Shown: positions 37,674-49,379 of the stretch, in pieces
Layout: the number at the start of each line of letters is the position of its first letter
Numbering within the stretch: the first letter of the stretch is position 1
Source of the DNA: Rhyacophila brunnea
Taxonomy: Eukaryota > Arthropoda > Insecta > Trichoptera > Rhyacophilidae
Assembly (NCBI GenBank): GCA_022495005.1
Contig: JAGYXB010000791.1
Span: 62,001 to 126,000 of the forward strand
DNA length: 64,000 nucleotides
Direction of reading: 5' to 3'
The notes under the pieces: model-generated
Told to the model about the DNA's origin: nothing
The model's input: the letters and a program-made list of their open reading frames with translations, nothing else
The model's database searches: none
Position numbers and translations under genes: made by a program

Positions 37674-38561
37674 GTGATCAATCAGTTTAACACCGGCAGT
37701 GATCACCGGATGGTGAGATGTAAGATAAGATTGAACGCCAAATCAGAAAGATCCAAACTGCAGAAGAAGTCAAATGCTCGCGTATACCTGCAGAACAATA
37801 CTGAATTCCAAAATGAACTCAAAAATGCACTATCGGCTTTCTTAGATGAGAACGAAACCGTTTCCCTATCCAACGCGGAGGATATAACGAATATTATTCT
37901 ACAATGTGCAGAAAAAATAGGCGTAAAAAACTCAGAAGTTACACTTTCCACCAAGCTTTCGAAGGCAACATTGAATCTTATGGAGCAGAGAAGGAAAACC
38001 AAGAGCGATAGACAGGCACAAAACGATATGGAGTTTTCATCACTTTGCAAAACCCTCCGAAGGAAGATTAGAGAAGACCTTCGTAAATTCAATGTAAACC
38101 TCATACAAGCAATTGTGAAAGCAGGCAGAAGTCTAAACAAAAACAAGCAATGCTTGTCGATAGGAAAACGTCAAATCACAGCACTAAAAGCAAAAGATGG
38201 TTCTATCGTCAGAAATTGGGAACACTTGTTAAGCCGAGTTGAAGAGTTCTACAGCGATCTCTACAGTGATGACACTGACAATACGACTATAGACTTAGAT
38301 CTTCAGAGAAATGGAAATTCGGAAGACCATACTCCCGAAATTACATCCTGGGAAGTAACCCATGCTTTAAATTACATGAAAAGTGGGAAAGCCCCCGGGG
38401 AAGACGGTTTAACGATAGATATCCTCAAAAAAGCAGGAAAGGATGCAAATGAAGTACTTGCACAATTGTTCACAGCCTGCATATGCAAAGAGGATGTCCC
38501 AGAGGTATGGAAAAATGCCAGCATTGTCATTCTTCACAAAAAGGTGACAGAGAAGACCTAG
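37674..38561 (+). pseudogene. RTE-like ORF, endonuclease end and linker to RT
   Basis: The second open part begins with NQFNTGSDHRMVRCKI, which holds the last endonuclease motif (Asp-His). It continues through a charged linker (about residues 30-200) rich in Lys, Glu and Asn, then WEVTHALNYMKSGKAPGEDG, the family-typical lead-in to the polymerase. It ends ASIVILHKK and then goes out of frame: a single-base loss in the aaaaagg run near 38540-38547 shifts reading into the third part, where [11 protein letters not shown] continues the expected sequence. Restoring the frame is not needed to see the relationship, since the motifs abut. Confidence 0.88.
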
Positions 38562-39829
38562 CAAATTATCGTCCAATAAGTCTACTCCCTATTCTCTACA
38601 AGACGTTCACAAAAATTCTCTCAAACCGTCTGCAAAATGTACTAGACGAGAACCAACCGAGAGAACAAGCCGGATTTAGAGGAGGATACAGCACTATGGA
38701 CCATATCCAAGTCGTCAGAGAAATCATAGAGCGGTACCAGGAATACAAACTGCCACTATGCATGGGTTTTATAGACTATGAGAAGGCGTTTGATTCGATA
38801 AAGAAATGTTCAATACTCGACGCACTCAGAAAACAAGGAATCCCTGGACGCTATATAAATATTTTCAATAATATATACAGTAGCGCAACAGCATCTGTAA
38901 ATCTCCATAAACCATCGCGCAGATTTCCTATCAGCAAAGGAGTCCGACAAGGTGATACAATCTCACCTAAACTATTTACAGCTACCCTTGAAGACTTATT
39001 CAGGCAACTTGACTGGAATGACAAAGGGATCCCCATAAATGGAGAATACCTGAGTCATCTGCGCTTTGCCGATGACATAGTAATTTTCTCGCAAGACTCA
39101 GAAGACCTCCAAAGCAGAATGCAGGAACTCGCTGAAGTAAGCAACAAAGTAGGTTTGAAAATAAATGTAACAAAGACGAAAGTCATGTTCAACTGCTTTG
39201 CAGGCCAAAAAAAGATCCTCATCAATGGCACTCAGCTCGAACAGGTGAAAAGCTACATCTATCTGGGACAACAAGTATCTATAGATGGATGTATATTTGA
39301 TGAAATTGTTCGCAGAGTAAAGCTAGGCTGGAGTGCTTTTGGCCGCCTGAATAATGTCTTCAAAAGTGACCTTCCACTGTGCCTAAAGCGCAAAGTGTTC
39401 AACCAGTGTGTGCTTCCCGTGATGACATATGCGTGTGAAACATGGGCCCTAAGTAAAAGAGAGATCCAGAAACTTAGAGTAGCACAACGTGGTATGGAGA
39501 GGTGCATGCTGGGCATAACGCGAAAGGACAAAAAGAGGAATGAGTGGATAAGGAAGCAGACAAGGGTTTGCGATGTAATAAAGTTTATTAAAAGCCTTAA
39601 ATGGAGATGGGCTGGACACATAGCTCGAAGAAGAGACAATCGTTGGACAAATCTAGTCATCCAGTGGTATCCAAGAAGTACAAAACGTCCACAAGGTAGA
39701 CCTAGAGGCCGCTGGATCGATGAAATGATAAAGTTCTGCGGAAGTACGTGGCAACGCAATGCACAGGACCGAGAGAAGTGGAAGCAACTTGAAGAGGCCT
39801 TCATCCAGCAGTGGATAGATTCAGGCTGA
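38483..39829 (+). pseudogene. RTE-like ORF, reverse transcriptase and C-terminal domain
   Basis: The third part carries the reverse transcriptase: NYRPISLL (residues about 28-35), [11 protein letters not shown] (about 95-105), [10 protein letters not shown] (about 153-162) and the catalytic [10 protein letters not shown] box (FADD about 194-197), then [12 protein letters not shown]. The C-terminal region has the Cys- and Trp-rich pattern of this clade ([38 protein letters not shown]) and ends QQWIDSG with the stop overlapping the (TGA)n tail. The first 20 or so residues, before KGDRED, are out-of-frame artefact. Catalytic residues are intact. Confidence 0.92.
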
Positions 39830-39840
39830 TGATGATGATG

Positions 39841-39852
39841 ATATAGAATTAA
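39841..39852 (+). repeat. 12-bp target site duplication, right copy
   Basis: atatagaattaa directly follows the (TGA)n tail and is identical to 36548-36559. Confidence 0.85.
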
Positions 39853-41690
39853 AATTGTAATATAGAATTTCATACAACAATATTCGAACAACATGCCGAA
39901 AGACGAAACCCGATCGCAAAATAGAATAGTAGAAAATTTAAATCAAGTAGAATTTACATTCAATTTCCATCAATTACCTACCCTCAGTCGATAGTATTAA
40001 GTAACAATAATTCAAAGTGTAATTTTACCAGTAATGTGTTAAGTGTGTTAATGAATTAACATTACCAAAGTAAACATTGCATGCTACTCGTATGTAAAAC
40101 AAACAAGGAAAGCTTCTTTCACCATTTCTAAGCATTTCATCTAAAATTTTGATAAAATCGACAAAGCAGGACATTTTCATTTTCGTGCTACAGAGTACAT
40201 ATACGCCACAATGTTTATAACGTAACATCCCTCCGATCGGAAGAAGATTTGAGTAAGCTCATTTTGGCGTGGGTTTTTCCTTTCCTCTTGTCCTTTCCTT
40301 ATGGAATATTTTATCTGATTTCAAAACGTACCTAGATTCTGTACGTGACAGAATTTTCAAACGATACGAGTGTACAAAGAAGACGGCATATAATATGATC
40401 TCTCGTATAATGAATATATCACTTGATAGATGTGCGTGCGAGGCGATTCTTTTTAGGTAGGTTTATTGTAATGGAAACTTCGCGGAAATTGCGTATTAGT
40501 TTGATAACAATATTAGTTCGCCGGATGAAAATGTTACTCACTCTCTTTGGCTTTATTCTATATTGTTAGGTATAGAAATCTTTATTGATTTATCTCTTAA
40601 ACTATTTTGGTGCAAATAGTGTGTTCTAATTTATATCTCAATCTATAGCGATAACATGTTTATACAACAAAACATTATGAATGTTAATTGCCGTTTGTCA
40701 TATTAATTTCATTATTGTTCTTCTTGTATTTACACATCTATAAAATGCAATCTGTAGGTATTGAATATGTATTTCACTCCTTTTTATTTCAGTATAATAG
40801 TTGAACCAAAATGGTAACTGCCGCGATAGCTATAATACGTAATACGTATAATTTAGTTTTTTGCTTCCCATAAAACTCGGTATTTCTAAAATGTAATAAT
40901 ATACATTAAATTAAAAAAATGTAGTCAATATTCTCTTACTCTGGCTATTTTTAGGATTTATATTGATACGAATTTAATTATAATATGATCAAATTTACTA
41001 GGAAAATATAAAAATTTGTTGAGTGATATCATATTATAATAGAGTTTACAATGAAGAGATTTATACATCATAAAACCCAATTTACATGTACACGTAAAAG
41101 CCGTAATACGCCATCTCCTTTCTATTTATAGACATAATTTTATTGAAATATTCCCATTAGATTATAGCAAATTGAGTTTTCGTAAGCATAATATGTACTA
41201 AGATAATTCTTAAACGCATAAGCATAATTTAAAATGCTCTCAAAAGCTTTAGCGAAGAAATAATTTTTCACGAATTGAAAAACTCAAATGAGGCAAACCC
41301 TTTCTAATCGTGTCCTCTCACTATAAGTATGTCTTGTTTAAGGCCTCACATCCTTGATTCTGTGAACAATGGTATTATATGTATATTAATATAAATTTAT
41401 AATTATTACGACGAGATGTCATACCTTTATATTAAACATTATTGAGACTAATATTGTACTGCGATTCAAAAATATGGACAATAACTGTCAGTGATTCCCA
41501 TAAGTTATAGTTTATTTGGATATAATTTTGCAAAAACGACGTTTTTGACGTCGTCTGCGAGGATGACATATGGCGACGTCGTAATACTTACCGTAGGCCG
41601 GCTACATAACACTAGTAAGTATATACTCAAGCACCGTCAAATACCGTCATGTTTAGTACATCAGAAATAACACGGAATACTGGAAGACCA
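39853..41690. other. dpr intron, nothing recognised
   Basis: AT-rich. A small CpG-rich palindrome (acgacgtttttgacgtcgt, near 41535) is the only structure noted. Short frames (40025-40228 minus, 40269-40460 plus) have no motifs. Confidence 0.5.
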
Positions 41691-41699
41691 TGAATTCAA

Positions 41700-41840
41700 T
41701 AGCTCGATGACCTAAAGAAAACATTTTGAGTAGGTACTGGGAATAGTCGGCTGGAGTATCGAAAGAGCGGAGGAGTTTACTTGATGATGCAAGGATTCAT
41801 CCTGGGCTGTAGCGCTAGAAAATAAAATGAAGCGTAGTTT
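41700..41840 (+). pseudogene. LINE ORF2 extreme C-terminal fragment
   Basis: DDARIHPGL followed by a stop (41791-41820) is the standard end of a common insect LINE family; related residues precede it in a shifted frame. An inverted word pair, tgtagcgctagaaaa with tttttctggcgctaca (41814-41880), follows, so another small repeat may abut. Confidence 0.5.
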
Positions 41841-41880
41841 ATATAATAATTTTCTTTTTCATTTTTCTGGCGCTACAACC

Positions 41881-42990
41881 TTTTATGGGTTTCGGATATA
41901 TTCGCTTTCGTCCAGCTTATGATGCCCAAGATTTTTAAACCCAACTCAATAGTATCATTCTATCTTAATCCGCTAGATTTATTAAGTTATGAAAAAATAA
42001 TTAACTTACGATAAAGAAATAATGTAATCATAATTCATAAATTCATTAAAATTCATAAAAAATTTCAATGAATAACAAATATTCTAAAATGGTTTCTTAA
42101 TAAATATTTCATCTTTAAATATCTATAAAAGGAAAAAAATAAGAACAGCTCACGATTTCTTGTGAATATGCCTTTAATATTTGGAAGGTCGGCTGATATT
42201 TTTGTGTTAAATAGTAACCACGCAATTTTTCGTTCGGTTGATAAGAGGTAAAAAATCCTTCTTTGTGACCAAAATGAAGGTGCACGCCGGGAAATGTATT
42301 ATACTCTCTTCTCGGAAAAAAACTTTTTCGTTGAGCGAGGGAATTTATCAAGAATGCAAAATCTATATTGCCACCTCTACGGGTGCTATCATGTGAATAA
42401 TTTAGATATACAGAACTTTTTAAGGAGCTTATAGAAGTCGAGTTATCAAGTACCTACATAGTATTTCCCTCCGCATTGTTGTACGTTAAACTCGTTTTAC
42501 ATTTAAACACAAGCATCATGTAAGTAAGAATGGCAAAGTTGTGAAACATAAGCAGCCATTATAACTTCGTAAATCTATTTCGTGAACTCCCTTTGGCGAA
42601 ACGAGGATCAAAGTCAACTTTCTCCTTACGAATTATTTTGAATTATTTCGAGAGCAATCAAAATTTGTATTGTTCCACTAAGGTCGGTTTTGTTACAATT
42701 TAGGAAGCAAGTAATTCGCATCCTTGTTATTATATCATTAAGCCTATTGCTTTTATGGGGCTTATTATACGGACACGAGGGAATTATTGGCAAGCAAAAA
42801 TTTAACAGTTAATTATTTTGAAATAATTTTTCTAAATATAAATTTTAATATTCTTTCCATTTATTTATACGTACCAGATAAATAATCAACATACTTAAGA
42901 TGAAATTTAACAACTTATTTAATTTAACATTAGATAATTATTTTTGATTGAATCAATCACGATCAGACGTTTCACGGGATTGAGACATGT
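41881..42990. other. dpr intron, nothing recognised
   Basis: AT-rich. A 78-codon minus-strand frame at 42115-42351 shows no known motif. Confidence 0.5.
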
Positions 42991-42994
42991 TCCG

Positions 42995-43205
42995 GATGCC
43001 AAGAGAGAACGCGACACCCCGTATCATTGAGGCACAACCTCAAGGGTTCCGTCGCTGTGGCCGACCCTCCCTCCCCTTCAGCGGTGCTATAAAAAAGATG
43101 AATGCGCTGCAGGTCTCACATGGCGGAAGGCACGAGACGTGGCGATGGACCTAGGGAAGTGATGCGACCATATACTTTCACTATGTCCAACACTGAGGCG
43201 TGACA
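42995..43205 (+). pseudogene. LINE ORF2 C-terminal fragment, GC-rich
   Basis: Reading across small frameshifts gives RRCGRPSLPFSGAIKKMNAL and HGGRHETWRWT, resembling the Gly-Arg-Pro-x-Leu-Arg motif and Asp-Arg-x-x-Trp end of LINE polymerases. The composition is clearly different from the flanking intron. Truncated at both ends. Confidence 0.5.
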
Positions 43206-43604
43206 AGGTGAAGTAAGTAAGTATTTAGTTGTATTATTATTTATTTACGCTGCTAGCACGGGGTGGGCCCTGGCCGCCTCCAATATAGCTCCTTACCACC
43301 TTTTTCGTTTTTCCCTGGAACGTCATTAGACAAAAAAGTTTTTTTCCAGCCACTGGAGTTATCGCATCGAATCTGGTGTGCGTAAATTGATATATAATGT
43401 GATCAAATTTCACAAAGTTAAAACCGTACACAATATTGATGTCAACTTATGATTAATTTTATACATTTCTTTTCATACACGCGGTCGAATATTTCTGGCA
43501 AAAATTGTATTCTAAAATACCTACAGAATCAGACCGCGCGATAGTATGACACTGATTCTGACGTTTATGGATGTTTTTTTTTACAAAACTTATATACTAT
43601 GCAT

Positions 43605-43862
43605 ATATGTATCGCTAGATTTCAAAATCAGCCAAGTCTACCTTTAGGTATTTTTGATTTTTTTGTGAATTGCTGAAGAACTACAGCTTTCTAACATTTC
43701 TGCATTATCAAAATATGTAACTTATTTATTTTAAATATTCTATAATCGAAATAATATAAACTTTAACTCTCATGACTGTGTACTTTGGAAAACAAAAAAG
43801 CTGTTTTCTCCTATTCATCCATTATGGACATGGCTGATTTTGAAATCTAGCGACACATATAA
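43605..43862. mobile_element. Tc1/mariner-like MITE with about 30-bp TIRs
   Basis: Left arm tgtatcgctagatttcaaaa followed by tcagcca (43608-43634) and right arm tggctgattttgaaatctag followed by cgacaca (43831-43857) are near-perfect inverted repeats. Both ends lie next to TA, consistent with a TA target duplication. The 200-bp interior has no ORF. Confidence 0.65.
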
Positions 43863-44339
43863 TATGTTTTGTATGCGTGAAATTCATTGGATCCTGCCTA
43901 GCAAGACCTGTCAATGTTTAGTTTATGTGATAGCTGGACACGTACAACAGTTGGGCAAGACGACAATCAATAATTTATAATGATATTAACAGATGTCATT
44001 GGTGATAAGCAAATTATATTATTTTCCTAGAAGAAAAAATAATGAAAGTATAGTATGTATAGAATAAATAAATAATGTATTATTTAAATACGTTAGTAAA
44101 TATACAATTAAAAGATATTTTTTTTAAAGAATGCAGTCTTTAGTATAATATTTATAATCTTCGCCACTGATAATTAAACACAATCGAAATATAAGTAAAT
44201 GTGTAAATAAGCATACAAAATTATTGGAATAATATTTGGAATACTGAAAATAACTTGAAATGGAAATGAGTAGTTCACATCGCTCGAAAGACAGATCATC
44301 GGTAAACAAAAATCTCAATATCCATTGGTACAAATAGGT

Positions 44340-44430
44340 GGAAATGAAAAATTTAGAACCGAGAAGAGTGGCGATTTCAATAAAGCAATGTATCCAGATT
44401 ATCTGAGATGATGATGATGTTGATGATTAA
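44340..44430 (+). pseudogene. RTE-like 3' end fragment with (GAT)n tail
   Basis: aaccgagaagagtggcgatt followed by a diverged tail and gatgatgatgatgttgatga lines up with the end of the full-length RTE-like element. 5'-truncated. Confidence 0.5.
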
Positions 44431-44559
44431 TTTGACATGTTTAGTCAATACAGACTCACAAAGCATCTGTGTGACCAACCAGTTGGTAAAATACTAATTG
44501 CGACCAAATATCCAATTAAATAATTTCAAGGCGTATATTTGGGTTAGAGTGGCAATAGG

Positions 44560-44705
44560 CTGGTCACATTAATAGAGGAGACGATAGGAAAGGTCGCTGG
44601 GGTGAAAATTCCAATGGATTGAAATAGAATTACGTATTCATGAAAGCGTACATGTCAGGGCACATAGGGTCGCAAGAGCAGAAGGAAAAAAATGATTACA
44701 CAACA
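44560..44705 (+). pseudogene. Possible LINE C-terminal fragment
   Basis: GC-richer than its flanks; short translated pieces (ggaaaggtcgctgg, agggcacatagggtcgcaag) are LINE-like in composition but no motif is clear. Confidence 0.25.
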
Positions 44706-45826
44706 AATTATGCCGATAAGGTATGCATAATTTATAAAAGCAGAAGGTTACCCCAATAGATATTGGAATTTTCGAAATACTTTTTTATTATTACACCTTC
44801 CACAATCAGCTCGAACGACTCTTTCATAATATTACTAAAAAAAATAACATAAAGGTACATGATTTCGTTTTTCATCTGACTTTTTAGGACAAATTTAATA
44901 TACTTTTAAAATACTACATTTTTCGTTTTATTTTAAAGTTATTTTGGTAATGTTTAATATTCGTATCACGTTAAAATTAATTTAATCAAACTCAATCGAA
45001 CTTTCCAATGAAATTCCTTTCCGTCCAGGAATCTGGAAAAAAACTCAAGGCTACAAATTTCAACCCATGTCAATATCAGCTAACATGAAAACGATATTTT
45101 TTTTATCAAAGGTAGTAACATTATAAAGAGTTTCCAAAAATTGTTACACACCTCATACCACTCATTTTAATACATTTTCATATACTACATTATTTATATT
45201 CAGTACATTATTTAGAAAATAAATGGACTCTCACTGGATTGAAGTAAAAAGTAATTGTATGATATTTCAATGCCGTACCAAATATATATATTAGAAATTA
45301 TATCCTTGTCCAATATCAATAATGAAATTTTGTAAGAAATTGATATGTTCAGAAAATAAAATAAAATAAAATGGTAACTAGGTTAAAACTTACTTACTCA
45401 TTAAAATAAACATTTGAATTCCAATATTTAATATGAATTTTACGTTTTCGGCCTTTATTCATGTTTTTTTGTTATATCGAAGAAACTGACACACAGATAT
45501 CTTCCGCCATTTTGAGTTGATATAATATCACCAGTACAGGGAAGACAACACAAAAATGTTAAAATAATATTTATAGTGTTGTAGAAAATAGTTAATTTGT
45601 CTAAACTATCTTAGATTTTTTTTTCATTACTGCCTACAAAGCAAAACTGCTGAAATGTAGGTAACATAAATTATTAATGGTGGCGATGCTTCAATTACAA
45701 ATAAAGTAAACAGTAGTTAGGTACATAATATTTCAATTTCATCTAACTCATACCATCACACCGGATAAACCAACGCCTACATAATGATGTAGGTTGCTAA
45801 ATAATTAATTAGTGTAAAAATATTAC
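44706..45826. other. dpr intron leading to exon a, nothing recognised
   Basis: AT-rich sequence with no recognisable feature. Confidence 0.6.
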
Positions 45827-46035
45827 CGTTTTATTTCCCAAGTTTCTGACGCGACAGCTCAGATAAGCGGATCGTCCCACCAACGCAGTTACGTTGGGCG
45901 GTGCCAAGGATACGAAGAAAGGATCCACCCGATCAGCTCCGAAGAGTGGGAAACCCGTGGCTGCCGTGGGAGGCTGCAGCATGTTCGGCGATCTCTCCCC
46001 GCCTCTTATCTCATCGCCGCTCAACTGTAATGAAT
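45827..46035 (-). CDS. dpr6/dpr10: dpr6/10-like exon a: stalk and start of Ig domain 1
   Basis: This is the most upstream exon recognised. It encodes a low-complexity linker (GGERSPNMLQPPTAATG) and then the first strands of Ig1, PPNVTALVGRSAYLSC followed by RVRNLGNKT, where C is the first Ig1 disulphide cysteine. The donor is ACG|GTAATA, so the exon ends in phase 0 and joins directly to VSWIRHRD of the next exon. The acceptor follows a pyrimidine tract with AG at 46036-46037. A second AG at 46025-46026 would give an 11-nt shorter exon starting in phase 0, so the 5' boundary is uncertain by 11 nt. The preceding exon, expected to hold the signal peptide, was not seen in 46036-64000. The reverse-strand ORFs here are shadows of this exon. 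Confidence 0.85.
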
Positions 46036-47074
46036 CTAAAAGAAAAAACCCCGTCATTAATACTCCTTATTCATCTGAATTAAGAGAAATCTTTGAATCA
46101 CTGGGTATAATAATGGTTTCAAAATAAATTAAACCAAGATCATGATACTAGTTATCAGACTAGTCATTGGATGAATTTCGACTAAAATATTTATGATAAT
46201 AATTATATAGTTGTGGTTGCGATAATTTTTAATTCTGAATGTATCACTATAAATCTTGAGTGTAGTGAATATAATTAAAACCAAACGGGTTACCTTCCTT
46301 CACTGAATCATTTTGTTAACAATGTGTTGTGAGCAAGTCAGTCTCAAATGATACGATCTCATTTTCAAAACTCTTCAAATAACTTCTTGAGAATTCAACT
46401 GAAACACTCGCAATATCATTAGTACCAAACCTAGTAATGTGATATATCCGTAAATTATATAGGTATGCACTATTGAATATATTGTATGTATTTATTTGTT
46501 GGTATTAGTGCCCTTAGTGGTGATGAATTCTTTGATATTGAAGACAACAGCATAAGAACGTGCACAACAACAAAATACTTTGCACTAAGAAAAATAACTT
46601 TTTCATAATTTTATCGGCCTGCGATCTTCAAAATTAACCGCATCTTCGGAATGGCACAATTCCAAATGCTCGATTTTGCAGGAGCACGCTTTGAATGTTA
46701 AATTGTTGCGTAATAAATCAGTTATCTCGTATCTATAAAAACTTTTCCACTACATTGATAAATCGGTAAAGTAAAGTTCTTTTTATACATGCGAGATACC
46801 TGATTTGTTACGATAAAATAAAACATTCAAGCCGTGATCCAGCAAATTCAAATGGATATTTGGAAAAGTGCCACTATTATTCTTTGAAAACGAAACAAAA
46901 CCTTTTATTTTATGACTACCACACTACAACCATCTTAAATCAAAAGTGCGTTATCTCATTTTGTCTTAACTAGTAAGTTAGTACTCAGGTATATAAAAAT
47001 AAATGCATTATATAAAGCTGTCAATATTTTTCGAACGTATAAATATTGTTTTCAAAAATACATAATTTATATAA
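46036..47074. other. Upstream of exon a, nothing recognised
   Basis: Presumably dpr intron. No signal-peptide exon could be found here on the minus strand. Confidence 0.5.
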
Positions 47075-47285
47075 TATATGAGCATAACCAATAGGTAACG
47101 CTTCAACGTAAATTTCCTAGGTTCCGGGTTCGTATCCCGTTGTTTTACAATGTTTTTGGGCCCAAAGTACAGAGCCAACTTTACTAGGTTGAGCAAGTGG
47201 CTAATATCCATTTCTCGTAAAAACAAAAATATTTTAATAGGGTGGAGGCCAATATTATGATCATTTTACGATCGAATATGGTGAT
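47075..47285 (+). repeat. tRNA-derived SINE, family 1 copy 2
   Basis: Box B-like ccgggttcgtatcccg (47117-47132), then the family body gagcaagtggctaatatcca and ttctcgtaaaaacaaaaat, then gggtggaggccaa and a diverged tail. Confidence 0.65.
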
Positions 47286-48099
47286 GTTACATAATATTAT
47301 ATTGTTATTAATTTATATAATTTGGCATTAGGTAGAGATGAATTTAATATTTAAGACGGTCAATAACACCAACATAATATTTGTTATCCGATAGAATTTG
47401 CTTTATGTGGCTGACCATTGGCCGGTATAAATAGTCAGTATTATCAGTTATTTTAATTAAATTTTATTGTATATAATCTTTTAGTTTAAACTATTATTTT
47501 TTAGCACAAAAAGCTACACAAAACCGTCTTATAAATTCGAGGGCTTAGTGTCAAACAACACTATCTACAAAAGTGCAACTTTACAGGAGAGCCAAAAATC
47601 GTTATTTTAGATTCTTGTAACTCAACAAGGGAAATGTTTATTTAAAACCTAATGTTAATATTTTATAATTTATTGTGTATTGTATATTTATCTTGCTTAT
47701 GATGATTTTAAAATTTATAGGGATAGTTTTTAAAAAATATGAAAACAAGGGTAACTTATGTAGTTAACGTTAAACTTTACTGACGATTTAATAAGAAATT
47801 AGAAAAGATTGACATAACGTTGTTTGACTATCATGTAGCCGTAAATGTAAAATAACGTTACCTCAAAAAAAAAAAAAAAAGCACTTTTTTGTAGATAACG
47901 TTGTCTGACTTTAAGCACTCGAATTTGTACTGAGTCTACACATATTTTTAAAAAAATACGACACGAATTTTGTTCGTATCGTGATATGAGTATCAAAATT
48001 TATATTTCACTTTATGTAAATCTAAGTATGCGAGTAAAATAGATGTCATGAAAGCATTTTATATAAGGAATATATAAATTAAGTATCATGAATTACCGC

Positions 48100-48245
48100 G
48101 GAATAAAAAAAATGTATAACATCCATTTCTCCTAAAAACAAAAATCTTTTAATACAAATCTCCACTTTGTGGAGGCCCATAATATGATCCTATTAGAATC
48201 GGACATGGTCCAAAGAAAAGAAGACATAAAAAAGCAGAATCTCTT
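48100..48245 (+). repeat. tRNA-derived SINE, family 1 copy 3, 5'-truncated
   Basis: The body (acatccatttctcctaaaaa), the hairpin-forming ctccactttgtggaggccc and the tail gatcctattagaatcggaca are present; the tRNA-like head is missing. Confidence 0.65.
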
Positions 48246-48404
48246 GAAAACATAATTGAAAACATTTATTATCGTTGCAATAAAATTTACTTGTTAATAA
48301 AACTGAATGGTGTTTTATATTTTCTGTTTTTAAAATTGTCGATATGTACTTAAATAAATAAAAAAACAAATTATATACTCGTCTTTGCCATACCACAAAA
48401 ACGA

Positions 48405-48840
48405 CACCCAAATTGGACGGGAATGGGACGACTGGACTCCGGACAATTGGACGCCGCACTGTCGTAGACACGTATACAGAACGTAGATGAGGTATTTTAA
48501 TCAGTTTATATCTACTACTTAGTAGTTTTAATTCATTTTACTCTTAACATAATGTATTCTTTATTGCGGATGTAGAATTACCATGCCTAAGGCTTTATAT
48601 AAAATAAAAAACTCTTTTTTCGTTGGAACTTAAACATATGCACGATTAAATCATTATTTATGTCTGCATATTTACATTCTCACCAACTATTAAATCATAA
48701 TATAATCATTTAAATATAAATAATAATATTAAATATTTTTTTAAAACGTCCAACGTCTATTTATTTTAGAATTCCGTGGCGTCCAGTTGTCCCGGTGCCA
48801 AACCGTCCTAGACCCAATTGGACAGTGGCACGTACAAGTT
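48405..48840. repeat. Inverted and direct repeats of a GGACAATTGGACG-like word
   Basis: GC-rich blocks at 48405-48470 and 48775-48835 share the words ccggacaattggacgcc and (reverse) ggcgtccagttgtcccgg, while ccaattggac also recurs directly. This looks like the two ends of a small DNA transposon, but the exact termini could not be fixed. Confidence 0.35.
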
Positions 48841-49379
48841 TGATAGTTGATGGTTTTGTCTACTTTGGGTATCTCGAATGGGGATGAACTGACAAAATAA
48901 TATCACAAAGGAAATTATTATGTCAGCGAAAAAATGCTTCTTCATTTCATAAGAAATTTTAAGTCGCATTCACTATTTCGCCAAAGTAAAAGCACGCTTT
49001 ACGCGAGACAGTTATGAAGTTTTGTACTCACATATGCCACGAAAAGCTACACAAACTAGTATCTCTTCAAAGAAATAAATATCGCATTTTTTAATAATCC
49101 CTGATTTGTTCTGCTGTATTTGTAGGTCATTTGGGGATGATCAATCAATCCGATATAAAATACGATGCTGAGCTCTACGGTCTCTATAAAGATTGCAGCA
49201 CAGTTCAATCAATTTGTAATTAATTGGAAGACAGCAGTGGCTAGATCATGTACCAATGGTACCATGTATCAAGGCTGGAGGTAGGCTGTTAATATCCGAT
49301 AAAAATTGTCATAGTAAACTGTTTCAGTCAAACGTATTTGTTTTCATTACAGTCATTACACTAAGACTATAATGCGTGG

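Larger units (their letters stand above)
36560..39840 (+). mobile_element. Nearly full-length RTE-like non-LTR retrotransposon
   Basis: The element is 3,281 bp and is flanked by an exact 12-bp duplication (atatagaattaa). It has a 5' leader of about 290 bp, one long coding region (apurinic-type endonuclease then reverse transcriptase), almost no 3' untranslated region and a short (TGA)n tail (ctgatgatgatgatg). That layout is characteristic of the RTE clade. The coding region is broken by two frameshifts (near 37665 and 38545), so this copy cannot make its protein, but it otherwise looks well preserved and recent. It is antisense to dpr, inside the 20-kb intron. Fragments of its relatives lie at 29340-29490, 44340-44430 and, for the 5' leader only, 57395-57555. 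Confidence 0.92.
3673..46035 (-). other. dpr6/dpr10: Gene span: Dpr6/Dpr10-like two-Ig cell-surface protein, four central coding exons
   Basis: This is the part of one host gene that can be read in the window. Four exons joined in order 45827-46035, 25522-25732, 21694-21821 and 3673-3841 give 717 nt with compatible phases and no stop, encoding about 238 residues with two Ig domains. Introns are 20,094, 3,700 and 17,852 bp, all GT-AG. Dpr proteins are neuronal surface IgSF receptors that pair with DIP receptors in synaptic matching. The segments YTYTSDQRF, WAQQRDAGMYECQ, PTATILGGPDLHV and PSNADVASVRVHVLNG fit the Dpr6/Dpr10 pair as I recall it; the paralogue assignment is inference. Three N-glycosylation sequons (NVT, NKT, NLT) are present. 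Signal-peptide and C-terminal (membrane or GPI anchor) exons were not found. Large introns full of transposons are normal for this family. Confidence 0.88.

Noticed and set aside
37703..38146. Minus-strand ORF of 147 codons
   Set aside because: Shadow of the RTE-like coding region; low-complexity hydrophobic translation without motifs.
39259..39894. Minus-strand ORF of 211 codons
   Set aside because: Shadow of the RT C-terminal region.
45894..46127. Plus-strand ORFs of 60-77 codons
   Set aside because: Shadows of dpr exon a on the opposite strand.
47865..47880. Poly(A) tail of a retroposed gene
   Set aside because: The 16-A run has no coding or SINE sequence directly upstream; probably a simple repeat.
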